Source of the DNA: Streptomyces malaysiensis subsp. samsunensis
GTDB taxonomy: Bacteria > Actinomycetota > Actinomycetes > Streptomycetales > Streptomycetaceae
Reading direction: 5' to 3'
Assembly: GCF_024519315.1 (NCBI RefSeq)
Contig: NZ_JANIIC010000045.1
Span: 32,536 to 96,535 of the forward strand
DNA: 64,000 nucleotides
This document shows positions 51,803-61,100 of this stretch, piece after piece (position 1 is the first letter of the stretch; every line of letters begins with the position of its first letter). The notes under the pieces are model-generated. The model was not told the DNA's origin. It searched no databases and worked only from the letters and a program-made list of their open reading frames with translations. The translations under genes were made by a program, and so were the position numbers.

Positions 51803-52901
51803 GGTGCTCCTCCCCTCCGGCTCCTGCGGCTCCCTCGATGCCCTCGGCTCCCGCCGCGGCCGTGGTCCGTCGCCGCACGCCGAGTCCGGGGCGGCCACTG
51901 GTCCGTACGACCCCGTCGGTGCCCCCGATGCCGGTCCACGGGTCATGGGCGAGCAGCAGATGTCCGTCGAGGTCGATCCAGCGGGCGCGGCCCACGAGGT
52001 GGACGGCGGGCGCGAGGCCGAGGGTGCTGGCGGTCAGACAGCCGAGCATCAGCTCGGTGCCGCTGCCCTCGATCAGCGAGGCGATCCGCAGCGCCGCGTG
52101 GACGCCGCCGCACTTGGCCAGCTTGACGTTGACGCCCCGCACCCGCCCGGCGAGCCGGCGGACGTCCTCGTGGTCCACGGCGTCCTCGTCCGCGATGACG
52201 GGCAGCGGTGAGCGTTCGGCGAGCCGCGCCAGCGCCTCGGGGTCACCCGGTGCGATGGGCTGTTCAACGGCCTCGACGGTGAGGTCCGCGAAGCGGGGCA
52301 GCAGCTCCCGCGCCTGGGGCACGGTCCAGGCGCCGTTGGGGTCGAGCAGCAGCCGGGCGGTGGGCGCGGCGGCGCGCACCGCCCGTACGCGTTCCACGTC
52401 GTCCTCGGGGTCCTGGGCCCCTGCCTTGATCTTGATGATGGAGAATCCGCTGTCGGCCAGGCACCGGGCCTGCGCCGCCGCCCGCTCGACCGGGACGATT
52501 CCCACGGTGCGGGCGGTGGCGGCGAACTGCCGCGTCGTGGCGGCGTCGAGAAGCCGGTGGAGGGGCAGGCCCGCGCGTTTGCCGCGGAGGTCGAGGAGTG
52601 CCGATTCGACGGCGGCTCGCACCGCGGCCGGGCGGTGGTGGCCGTACTCCTCCTCGCACAGGGCGGACAGCGCGCTCTCCGGGTCGGCGAAGCGCGCCAG
52701 GTCCTGGCCCGCCTCGTGCAGCAGCCGCTGGAGGGTGGCGGTGTCGAGGCCGTAGTAGCCGCTGGTGACCGCCTCGCCGTGGCCGTACTGCCCCGCGTGT
52801 TCGACGGTCAGCCAGACGGCGTCGCGGGCGGCCATGGTGGAACGGGAAATACGCAGCGGCTCGGCGAGTTCGAGGCGTACGGTGCGCTGACGGGCTTTCA
52901 C
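51786..52901 (-). CDS. Enolase-superfamily enzyme, dipeptide epimerase-like
   Basis: A 371-residue MLE-subgroup protein of the enolase superfamily. The N-terminal capping domain is followed by a TIM barrel with the KxK catalytic pair SIIKIKAGAQ, metal ligands LLLDPNGAW (Asp), EAVEQPI (Glu) and IADEDAVDH (Asp), and the second catalytic Lys in NVKLAKCGG. This is the Ala-Glu/dipeptide epimerase pattern: two Lys on opposite faces inverting a C-alpha. GTG 52901 overlaps the PLP enzyme stop. It may epimerise an amino acid residue in a ligated intermediate from the ATP-grasp enzyme. Confidence 0.9.
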   Translation of the reverse strand: MKARQRTVRLELAEPLRISRSTMAARDAVWLTVEHAGQYGHGEAVTSGYYGLDTATLQRLLHEAGQDLARFADPESALSALCEEEYGHHRPAAVRAAVESALLDLRGKRAGLPLHRLLDAATTRQFAATARTVGIVPVERAAAQARCLADSGFSIIKIKAGAQDPEDDVERVRAVRAAAPTARLLLDPNGAWTVPQARELLPRFADLTVEAVEQPIAPGDPEALARLAERSPLPVIADEDAVDHEDVRRLAGRVRGVNVKLAKCGGVHAALRIASLIEGSGTELMLGCLTASTLGLAPAVHLVGRARWIDLDGHLLLAHDPWTGIGGTDGVVRTSGRPGLGVRRRTTAAAGAEGIEGAAGAGGEEHREDLA

Positions 52902-53989
52902 GAGGTGCTTTCCAGGGTCGGGGACCCGCTGCTCAGCGGGTCGGTGACGGTGGTGCAGCGCACCCAGCCGGTGGCCTCGGCGGCGCGCGGGTGCGCGATC
53001 TGCACGGGCCGGGTGGCGGCGGTGGTCAGGTCGAGGCCGTGTGCGGTGGCGAAGTCGTCGTCGTAGACGGTGCCGAGATAGCGGTGCGGTCCGTCGGGGA
53101 AGACGGTGGCGACGACGGCTCCGGGGTGGACGCGGGCGGCCCAGGCGGCGACGAGCCCGACGGCCCCGGTGCTCCAGCCGCCGCTGATGAAGCTGCCCCT
53201 GGCCAGCGCCCGGCAGGTGTGCGCCGCCTCGGCGGGGCCCACCCAGTGGACCTCGTCGAAGGCGTCATAGGCCACGTTGCGCGGGTGGATGCTGCTGCCC
53301 AGCCCGCGCATCAGCCGGGGCCGTGCGGGCTGGCCGAAGATGGTGGATCCGGTGGCGTCGACCCCGATGAGCCGCAGCGCGGGCCAGCGTTCGCGCAGTG
53401 GCCGGATGAGGCCGGCGCTGTGGCCGCCGGTGCCGACGCTGCACACCAGGATGTCGAGATGGTCGAGCTGACCGGTCAGTTCGGCGGCGAGCGAGGCGTA
53501 ACCGGAGGTGTTGTCGGGATTGTTGTACTGATCGGGCCAGTACGCGTCCGGCAGCAGCGCCAGCAGTTCGCGCAGCCGCGCCAGCCGGGCGGCCTGCCAG
53601 CCGCCCTCGGCCGCCGGGCGGTCCACGAGTTCCAGGCGGACGCCGTAGGTGCGCAGCAGCTGCCGCATCGACGGTTCGAGCTCGGTGTCGCAGACCAGCA
53701 CGATGGGGTGGCCGAGCGCCTGGCCCGCGAAGGCGAGGCCGATGCCGAGCGTGCCGGAGGTGGATTCCACCACCGGGGCGCCGGGCCGCAGTTCGCCGCG
53801 CTCCCGGGCGCCGAGCAGCATGGACACGGCGGCGCGTGCCTTCATCCCACCGGCGCCGAGCCCTTCCAGCTTGGCCCAGAAGCCGGGGTGGGGGCAGGGC
53901 AGATCGGTGGTGATCCGGGCGAGCGGGGTGCGGCCGAGCAGGGCGAGGAGGCCACCGCCCGCGGGGGCGGGGTGGAGGGCCGTGGTCAT
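52898..53989 (-). CDS. PLP-dependent cysteine synthase/SbnA-type enzyme
   Basis: A 363-residue fold-type II PLP enzyme. The N-terminus LLALLGRTPLARIT and FWAKLEGLGAGGMKARAAVS (Schiff-base Lys in GGMKAR) match cysteine synthase/cystathionine synthase. ESTSGTLGIGLA is the substrate loop, CSVGTGGHSAG the phosphate loop, and WPDQYNNPDN the conserved downstream turn. The group includes SbnA, which makes a diaminopropionate precursor. It may form a beta-substituted alanine building block. ATG 53989 overlaps the DUF364 protein stop. Confidence 0.9.
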   Translation of the reverse strand: MTTALHPAPAGGGLLALLGRTPLARITTDLPCPHPGFWAKLEGLGAGGMKARAAVSMLLGARERGELRPGAPVVESTSGTLGIGLAFAGQALGHPIVLVCDTELEPSMRQLLRTYGVRLELVDRPAAEGGWQAARLARLRELLALLPDAYWPDQYNNPDNTSGYASLAAELTGQLDHLDILVCSVGTGGHSAGLIRPLRERWPALRLIGVDATGSTIFGQPARPRLMRGLGSSIHPRNVAYDAFDEVHWVGPAEAAHTCRALARGSFISGGWSTGAVGLVAAWAARVHPGAVVATVFPDGPHRYLGTVYDDDFATAHGLDLTTAATRPVQIAHPRAAEATGWVRCTTVTDPLSSGSPTLESTS

Positions 53990-54837
53990 GGCGCGCCCCC
54001 GTAACAGTGGATGGTCCCGGGGCCGCCGTCGAGCCAGAAGAAGGGGTAGGGCTCGGCGCACACCGCGCTGACCCCGGCGCCGATCAGACGGGGCAGGATC
54101 GCGCTGCCGGTCTGGGCGAACATCACCAGTTGCTTGCCGTGGCGCAGGGCGTGTTCGCGCAGCGGCTCGAAGGTGCCGTTGCCGAGCGTCATACCGGAGG
54201 CGAGGACGGCGTCGCAGTGGTCCAGCCGCGCGAGCGCGTCGGTGGCGATCGGCTCTCCCCACTCCGTGGTGCCGCCCTTGAGGTCGCACGGCACATAGCG
54301 CAGTCCTCGTGAACGCAGCGCCTCCAGAAGGGAGTTGACCACGCCCACGACGAGGACGGTCCGGCCCGGCGCCAGGTCCAGCAGCCCGGTGACGGATTCG
54401 GCCCGCGCACGGGACTTGCGGAGGGAGTCGCCCGCCGCGAGGGACACCGGCCGGGCCCCATGGCCGGGGGTGTGCGGCAGCACATGCATCAGATAGGCGT
54501 CGAGGGCGGCGATCCGGACCGGTGTCAGGTCGTGGCGCAGCAACCGGGCCACGTCCGCGCCCACACAGTCGTCGATCGCTCCGTCGGGCAGCGCGCCGGG
54601 CTCGACCGCGCATGAGCCGACGGCCTCGGCGAGGCGCAGGCTGAGCACCTCGTTGCGGTAGCCACCGCTGCGCCCGTCGTGGCGTACGGCCTGGCACGTG
54701 GTGAAGGCCACGGCGATCCGCAGCGTTCTCGGGTCGGGCCCGAGGGCCCCGTCCAGAGCCCGGCCGAGCAGTTCCCCGGAGGACAACTCCCCTTGGCGGG
54801 CGGTGCGTTCGGCGGTCCGCCCGGTGTCCGTCGTCAT
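53986..54837 (-). CDS. DUF364/DUF4213 Rossmann-like putative heavy-metal-chelation protein
   Basis: A 283-residue protein. The N-terminal half (LRIAVAFTTCQAVRHDGR, GYRNEVLSLRLAEAVG) resembles DUF4213; the C-terminal Rossmann half (TVLVVGVVNSLLEALRSRGL, DAVLASGMTLGNGTFEPL, LVMFAQTGSAILPRLIGAGV) resembles DUF364, annotated as putative heavy-metal chelation. ATG 54837 overlaps the ATP-grasp stop. Position between the ATP-grasp ligase and PLP synthase suggests an enzymatic or metal-handling role in the pathway. The family match is from recalled patterns. Confidence 0.75.
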   Translation of the reverse strand: MTTDTGRTAERTARQGELSSGELLGRALDGALGPDPRTLRIAVAFTTCQAVRHDGRSGGYRNEVLSLRLAEAVGSCAVEPGALPDGAIDDCVGADVARLLRHDLTPVRIAALDAYLMHVLPHTPGHGARPVSLAAGDSLRKSRARAESVTGLLDLAPGRTVLVVGVVNSLLEALRSRGLRYVPCDLKGGTTEWGEPIATDALARLDHCDAVLASGMTLGNGTFEPLREHALRHGKQLVMFAQTGSAILPRLIGAGVSAVCAEPYPFFWLDGGPGTIHCYGGAP

Positions 54838-56090
54838 GCGATCACCACGCGCGGGCGCAGCCCGGCCAGCAGGGCCTCGACGCGGTCGCGGGCCCCAGGG
54901 CCTTCCGTGTCGGCCGCCATGATGTGGCCGAGGTATTCGTTGTTGCTCCCGGCCGCCTTGACGTGTTCGCCGGGCTCGGCGAGCCGCACCTCGAGGACGT
55001 CCGGCTCCTCCCATACCGCGTCGCCGCCCTCGATCGAGACCAGCGTTCCGGCGGTGTCCGGCACCAGGAAGCCGATGGCGGCGCTGCGCAGCCCGGTGTC
55101 CCGCCGCCGCAGATCGGGCCGCTTGCCGAGCGCGACGTCCACGAAGGCGGCGGCGAGGTCGACGCCGGTGACATGGCGGACCAGTTCGGTGATGCGGTTG
55201 CCCGCGGGGCGGGGGTTGACCTCGACCACCCGTGGCCCGGCGGTGGTCAGCTTGATCTCGGTGTGGGCCACGACGCCGTCCAGGCCGAGCGCCTTCAGCG
55301 CGAGCAGCGCGGTCTCGCACACCGCTTCGGCGTCCTCCGGGGCGAGCGCGGCCGGAAACATATGCCCGGTCTCGATGAACGCGGGCGCCCCGCCGACGCT
55401 CTTGTCCGTCACCCCGACCACCTCGGCCGCACCGCCGAACGACACCGTCTCGACGCTGAACTCCGGCCCTTCGAGGAGCTCTTCGAGCAGTACGACGGGC
55501 GAACGGCGCTGGCCACGGGCGTTGACGGGGAAGTCGGCGAGCGCGCGAAAGGCGTCCAGCAACCCACCTTCGTCATCCACCCGCCGTACGTACATTCCGG
55601 CGCACAGGTCCACGGGCTTGACCACCAGCGGATAGCCGATGTGCCGCGCCGCCTCGGCGGTCCGCGCCCAGTCGGCGCAGACGGCGTAGCGCGGTCCGGC
55701 CACTCCGGCGGCTTCGAGCACACTCCGGGTGGTGTCCTTGCGGCAGGCGCTCTCCACCGCTTCCGCGGAGGGTCCGGGCAGCCCCAGCCGGCCGGCGATG
55801 CGAGCGACCGTCGGCAGGTAGTAGTCGCAGGAGGTTATGACGCCGTCGAAGCCCAGCGTGGTGTGCAGCCGTTCCACCAGCGACAGCAGGGAGTCGGTGT
55901 CGTTGGTGTCGGCGGTGAGCACATGGCGGGCGGCGAGCAGCGGATGGGCGGTGCCCTCGGGCGCCGAACGCAGATAGTGGTGCAGATCGCGCGTGAGGAA
56001 GGTGAACTCGTGCCCACTCTCCCGGATCGCCCGTGGCAGCAGCCTGCTCATCGATCCGACCCAGCTCTCGACCATCAGCAGGTGGGCCAC
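54834..56090 (-). CDS. ATP-grasp ligase
   Basis: A 418-residue ATP-grasp enzyme (carbamoyl-phosphate/D-Ala ligase type) that joins a carboxylate to an amine with ATP. The N-terminal lobe has VESWVGSMSRLLPRAI; the ATP lobe has YPLVVKPVDLCAGMYVRRVD (Lys), VVLLEELLEGPEFSVET (metal-binding Glu) and TEIKLTTAGPRVVEVNPRPAG with the final ENxR-like Glu/Asn/Arg set (EVNPRPAGNRI). GTG 56090 follows GAAGGAG. It is first in a ten-gene run and lies under a promoter with a Zur-like box, so it is probably induced by zinc starvation. A metallophore backbone ligase is the favoured role. Confidence 0.9.
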   Translation of the reverse strand: MAHLLMVESWVGSMSRLLPRAIRESGHEFTFLTRDLHHYLRSAPEGTAHPLLAARHVLTADTNDTDSLLSLVERLHTTLGFDGVITSCDYYLPTVARIAGRLGLPGPSAEAVESACRKDTTRSVLEAAGVAGPRYAVCADWARTAEAARHIGYPLVVKPVDLCAGMYVRRVDDEGGLLDAFRALADFPVNARGQRRSPVVLLEELLEGPEFSVETVSFGGAAEVVGVTDKSVGGAPAFIETGHMFPAALAPEDAEAVCETALLALKALGLDGVVAHTEIKLTTAGPRVVEVNPRPAGNRITELVRHVTGVDLAAAFVDVALGKRPDLRRRDTGLRSAAIGFLVPDTAGTLVSIEGGDAVWEEPDVLEVRLAEPGEHVKAAGSNNEYLGHIMAADTEGPGARDRVEALLAGLRPRVVIA

Positions 56091-56203
56091 AACTCTCCTT
56101 CGTCGTCGTCAGGTTGAGGGGCAACGTTCGTCGTCGTCGGGCTGAGGGCAGGGCGGTTCCGGCGCCGGGCGCGTCGGGTGTCCTCGCCTTGACCGCCCAC
56201 CGC

Positions 56204-56232
56204 ACATTAATCGAGAATCGTTTTCATTGTCA
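56204..56232 (-). promoter_or_regulatory. Zur-like promoter of the metallophore operon
   Basis: On the minus strand -35 TGACAA (56232-56227) and -10 TAATGT (56209-56204) are 17 bases apart. The spacer contains TGAAAACGATTCTCG (56226-56212), close to the actinobacterial Zur consensus TGAAAATGATTTTCA (12 of 15 by eye). The box therefore sits where a repressor would block RNA polymerase. It is the most AT-rich point in this part of the window, 114 bases before the ATP-grasp start. Confidence 0.7.
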
Positions 56233-56316
56233 TCTGATGGTTCGAAAACTTCTCGGTGGGCGCGGTCACAGCCCCCTCCTCCGATCGCGTCCACCACTCA
56301 CCAGATAGCGAGACCC

Positions 56317-57819
56317 ATGGCTCCCCCCGCCCGGCGCTCCTCGGTGGCCTGCGCCCTCATGGCGTGCGCCGCGACCCTCCTCACCGGCGCGCCCGTCCCC
56401 GCCCACGCCGACGCCCCGGCCCCAACCCTTCGTTTCGGCGCCTGCCCGGACTCCGTACCGGACCCGCCCGCGCCGGAGCGCGTCGCATGCGCGACGCTCG
56501 CCGTTCCGCTGGACCGGCACCACCCGGAGGGCGAACGCATCCGGATCGCCGTCTCCCGCGTACGGGCCTCCGGGTCCCCCGCAGAGCGGCGCGGCATCCT
56601 TCTGGTGAACCCGGGAGGGCCCGGCGGGTCGGGGCTGCCGTACGCGGTCACCAAACGGGCCAAACTCCCCGAGAGCGTCCGGCGTTCGTACGACATCATC
56701 GGCTTCGACCCGCGCGGTGTCGGCCACAGCGCACCCGCCGACTGCGGCCGTATGGGTGGTCTCTTCGACGGTCCGGGCGCCGATCCCGTACCGGTCGGCC
56801 CCAGGGCGGAACGCGCACACCTCCGCTCCCTGCGGCGCATGGCGGACGACTGCGCGGCGGGGGCGGGCGGCGCCCTGCCGTACCTGTCGACGGAGCAGAC
56901 CGCGCACGACATGGACGCCATCCGGGCGGCGCTCGGCGAGCGGCGCACCGGCTTCCTCGGTGTCTCCTACGGCAGCTACCTCGGCGCCGCCTACGCCGCC
57001 CACTTCCCCCGCCACGTGTCCCGCATGGTGCTCGACAGCGTCGTCGGCCCCGAGGAGTGGTACGACTTCGATCTGCGGCAGACCCGGGCCCTGCTGCGCC
57101 AGCGCGATGTCTTCTTCCGCTGGGCGGCGGAGCACACCGGCCGGTTCCGGCTCGGTGACAGCCCCGAGGCGGTGCGCGCGGCGTATCTGCGGGTGCGCGC
57201 GGGACTCGCCACCCGCCCGGTGGACGGGTTCGGCGCGGCCGCCTTCGACCGCGCCGTCTACCGCGCGCTCGGCCGCACCGAACGCTGGACTGGCCTCGCC
57301 GACGGCCTGCACGCCTATCTGAGCGACGGCGACACCGGCGCCCTGCGCCCCACCGACCCCTTCGACGGCCCCGAGTCGCGCAACTACGAAGCCGCCAACC
57401 GCATCGTGAAGTGCGCGGACGGCCACGCCCCCACGCCCCGCCAGGTGGTGGCCGACGTACGCCGCCTGCGGCGGCTGGATCCGCAGCCGGTGCTCACCGG
57501 CATCGAGGCGTCCACCTGCGCCTACTGGCACCACCGGCCCGCCCACCGCACCCGGCTCGGCGGCCCCGGCGCCCCGCCCGCCCTGCTGATCGCCTCCGCC
57601 CACGACCCCGTCACCCCCATCGAGGGCGCGCACCGGCTCCGGCGTCTGCTGCCCGGTTCCCGGCTGGTGACGCTCCACCAGGACTACTCCCACGGCGTGT
57701 TCGCCAGCCGGGGCAACCCCTGCGTGGACGGAGCCGCCGCCGCGTATCTGGTCGACGGGGCCCTTCCCGCGGCCGATGTGCACTGTGCCGGTCCGGGCCT
57801 GCCCGAGCCGCGGGACTGA
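56317..57819 (+). CDS. Secreted S33 family peptidase (tripeptidyl aminopeptidase-like)
   Basis: A 500-residue exported alpha/beta hydrolase. The signal peptide RRSSVACALMACAATLLTGA ends at AHADAP. The oxyanion strand is LLVNPGGPGGSG, the nucleophile Ser217 is in GVSYGSYLGA, the acid in IASAHDPVTPIEG and the His in QDYSHGVFA. Four or more Cys may form disulfides. It releases tripeptides from free N-termini in related enzymes. It is divergent from the ATP-grasp operon and so close to the Zur-like box that both may be controlled by it. Confidence 0.92.
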   Translation: MAPPARRSSVACALMACAATLLTGAPVPAHADAPAPTLRFGACPDSVPDPPAPERVACATLAVPLDRHHPEGERIRIAVSRVRASGSPAERRGILLVNPGGPGGSGLPYAVTKRAKLPESVRRSYDIIGFDPRGVGHSAPADCGRMGGLFDGPGADPVPVGPRAERAHLRSLRRMADDCAAGAGGALPYLSTEQTAHDMDAIRAALGERRTGFLGVSYGSYLGAAYAAHFPRHVSRMVLDSVVGPEEWYDFDLRQTRALLRQRDVFFRWAAEHTGRFRLGDSPEAVRAAYLRVRAGLATRPVDGFGAAAFDRAVYRALGRTERWTGLADGLHAYLSDGDTGALRPTDPFDGPESRNYEAANRIVKCADGHAPTPRQVVADVRRLRRLDPQPVLTGIEASTCAYWHHRPAHRTRLGGPGAPPALLIASAHDPVTPIEGAHRLRRLLPGSRLVTLHQDYSHGVFASRGNPCVDGAAAAYLVDGALPAADVHCAGPGLPEPRD

Positions 57820-57915
57820 CCAGGTTTCGCCACTGTGCGCTTCGACATCCCGATGCCGCGCCGAACAGGCGTCGAGGCCCCCGCATTCCGCCTGACAGCC
57901 GCTGTCGCCACCGCG

Positions 57916-57974
57916 GTCAGGGGGAATGAGGGGGCTGTTTAGGGGACGGCCCGCTCGCCGCCGGAACAAGAATC
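57916..57974 (+). promoter_or_regulatory. G-tract promoter element, copy upstream of the PKS
   Basis: Three AGGGG-type repeats (TCAGGGGGA, GAGGGGGCT, TTTAGGGGA), then GCCGCCGGAACAAGAATC; 49 of 59 bases match the copy before the O-methyltransferase (40441-40499, minus). It lies 166 bases upstream of the PKS ATG, in a 321-base gene-free stretch that otherwise contains an A/G-rich leader (57975-58140) and GAGAGGTG before the start. Confidence 0.7.
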
Positions 57975-58140
57975 ACAACTACAGCGGCGAGCTTTCCCAA
58001 GCTCGTTCGAGCTTTCTCTCCCGGGCCTTCTTTCCCTCGGGCCGCGCAACCGGAGCGCGGCCGTCCCGCGCGGGGAGCGATCCCACGCGGGCCGGTCGCT
58101 CCTCCCGCGCGCCCTGCTTCGAACCGAGAGGTGTGGCGGC

Positions 58141-61100
58141 ATGCTACGGACTGACCTGATCCGGCCGGTGCCCGAACTGCTCCGGGCCAACGCGGATCGC
58201 TTCGGTGACAAGCCGGCCTGTTCCGACGGCCACCGCACGGTCAGCCATGCCGAACTCGAGCGCCGTACCCGGCGGCTGGCCGGGCATCTCGCGGGGCTGC
58301 GGCTGCACCCCGGCGACCGCGCGATGATCTGCCTGGGCAACCGCGTGGAGACGCTGGAGAGCTACTTCGGCGTGTTGCGCGCGAACGCCATCGCGGTGCC
58401 GGTCAACCCGCGGTCGACCGACGCGGAACTCTCCTATCTGCTCGACGACAGCGGCGCCCGGCTGGTGCTCACCGACGCCGCCCACGCCGACCAGTTCGAC
58501 CGGCTGCGGGAGCAGATCCCGGAGCTGAGGGTGGTCGTCAGTGGCGACGGACCGCTGCCCAAGGGGTTCATCGCGTACGAGCCGCTGCCGGACACCGAGC
58601 CGGAGCTGGCGGCCCGCGACGACCTGGGCCTGGACGAGGTCGCGTGGATGCTCTACACCTCGGGCACCACGGGCCTGCCGAAAGGCGTGCTGTCCACTCA
58701 ACGGAACTGCCTGTGGTCCCTGGCCGCCTGCTACGTACCCGTGACCGGGCTGACCGCCGAGGACCGGGTGCTGTGGCCGCTCCCGCTGTTCCACAGCCTG
58801 TCGCACATCGTGTGTCTGCTGGCGGCGACCGCCGTCGGGGCCAGTACCCGGATCGTGGACGGGGTGGCGACGGCCGATGTGCTGGAGGCGCTGCGCGAGG
58901 AGCGGTCGACCTTCGTCGCCGGAGTGCCGACGCTCTACCACCATCTGATCGAGGCGGCGCGGGAGCGCGACTTCGCCGCGCCCGAGCTGCGGGTGGCGCT
59001 CGTGGGCGGGGCGGTGGCCACGGCGGACCTGGTCAGGTCGTTCGAGTCCACCTTCGGAGTGCCGCTCGTGGACGCGTACGGCAGCACCGAGACCTGTGGC
59101 GCGATCGCGGTGAACTGGCCCACCGGCCCCCGGGTCGAGGGGTCGTGCGGGCTGCCGGTGCCGGGGCTGACGGTGCGGCTGGTGGACCCGGACACCGGTG
59201 CCGACGTTCCGGCCGGGCAGGAGGGCGAGTTCTGGGTGTCCGGGCCGAACATCATGGCCGGGTACCACAACCAGCCGGAGGCGACGGCCGCGGCGCTGCG
59301 CGACGGCTGGTACCGCACCGGGGACCTCGGCCGCCGCGACAAGGCCGGATTCTGCACGGTGACCGGCCGGATCAAGGAACTCGTCATCCGCGCCGGGGAG
59401 AACATCCACCCGGGCGAGGTGGAGGCCGTGCTGCGCACCGTGCCCGGGGTGGCGGACGTGGCCGTGGTGGGCAAGCCGCACACGGTACTCGGCGAGGTGC
59501 CGGTGGCCTTCGTGGTGGCCGGCCCGGACGGCTTCGACCCGTCGGCGCTGCTGGCCACGTGCCGCGAGCGGCTGTCGTACTTCAAGGTGCCGGAGGAGAT
59601 CTACGAGATCGCTCGGGTGCCGCGCACCGCCTCGGGGAAGATCACCCGGCATGTGCTGCTGGAGCTGCCCGCACGGCTGCGGGCCGCCGGGGACGGCCAG
59701 TACGACTCGCTGCTGAGGCTGGACTGGGTTCCGCAGCCCGCGCTGCCGGGCGCCCCGGCCGGGGCGGGCACCTGGGCGCTGCTGGACGGCGACACACTCG
59801 GCCTCGCGGAGGGGCTGCGGGCCGCGGGAGTGGACGCGCGGGTGGTGGCCGAGGGTGTGGGTGGCTCTGTGGCCGGTCTGGTGGCCGACTCAGTGGATGG
59901 CCTCGTGACCGACTCGGTTGCCGACCTCGTGACCGACTCGGTTGCCGACCTCGTAGCCGACTCGGTGGATGGCCTCGTGACCGACTCCGCCGGAGGTGGC
60001 GGTCGTCCGGCTCCGGATGTGGTCGTGGTGGCGCCTCCGGTGGCGGGCCTCCCCGATGCGGGGCAGGACCTGGTCGACCGGTTGGCGGCCCGGCTGGGCG
60101 GCTGGCTGGCCGACGACCGGCTGGCCGGCACGAAGTTCGTGGTGGCCACCACGGGCGCGGTGGCCACCGGCACCGAGGCGGACGCACCGGAGCCGCTGTC
60201 GGCCGCGCTGTGGGGTGTGGTGCGGTCGCTCCAGGCCGCCTGTCCCGGTCGGCTGACCCTGGTGGACGTGGACCTGGACGTGGACACGGACCTGGACGTG
60301 GACCTGGACGTGGACACGGACCTGGACCTGGACCTGGACATGGACATGGACGTGGACACGGACACGGACATGGACGTGGAGAGGGCCGGCGCGGCAGAAG
60401 GGGACGGGGACGGCCGAGGGGCCGCGCTGCGGCGCGCCGTCGAGAACGGCCACGACCAGGCGGCGGTTCGTACCGGAGTGCTGCTGGTGCCGCGTCTGAC
60501 GCGCGTCTCGGTCCCCGCGGAGCCGGGCACCGCCCCGGTTCTGGACCCGGACGGACTGGTCGTGATCACCGGTGGCGACACCGCCCGCGGCACCGCGCTG
60601 GCCCGCCACCTGGTGGCCGGGTACGGCGCCCGGAATCTACTGCTGCTCAGTGCGAATGGTCTGCCGGAGGAGGCGGCGGCCGCGTTGCGGAGTGAGTTGG
60701 CGCGCGACGGGGCCCAGGTCTCGATGGCCGTGTGCGACCCGGCCGACCGGGCGGCGCTGGATTCGGTGCTGGACGCGCAGGACCGGCCGGTGACCGCCGC
60801 GGTGCATATCGAAGAGCCGGGCCCGGAGCGGTCGTTCGACACTTCGCTGCGTGGCATGACACACCTGGAGGAGCGGACCCGGCGGGCCGACCCGGCGCTG
60901 TTCGTTGTCGTCACCTCCGCCGCCGGGGTGCTCGGCTCACCGGGCCGTCCGGACCGCGCGGCCTCCGACCAGTTCGGCGAAGCCCTGGTACGGCGGCGCC
61001 GGGCGCTGGGCCTCGGCGGGCTGGCACTGGCCTGGGGCCCGCTGCCGGGCGAGCACGGTACCGCGCCGGTGGCCGGTGCCGTACCGCTGCCCGAGGCGCT

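Noticed and set aside
48164..52126. A 1,320-codon open frame on the plus strand
   Set aside because: It lies antisense to five well-supported minus-strand genes with catalytic motifs, shows Arg/Gly/Gln-rich low-complexity translation, and has no family motif. It is a high-GC shadow.
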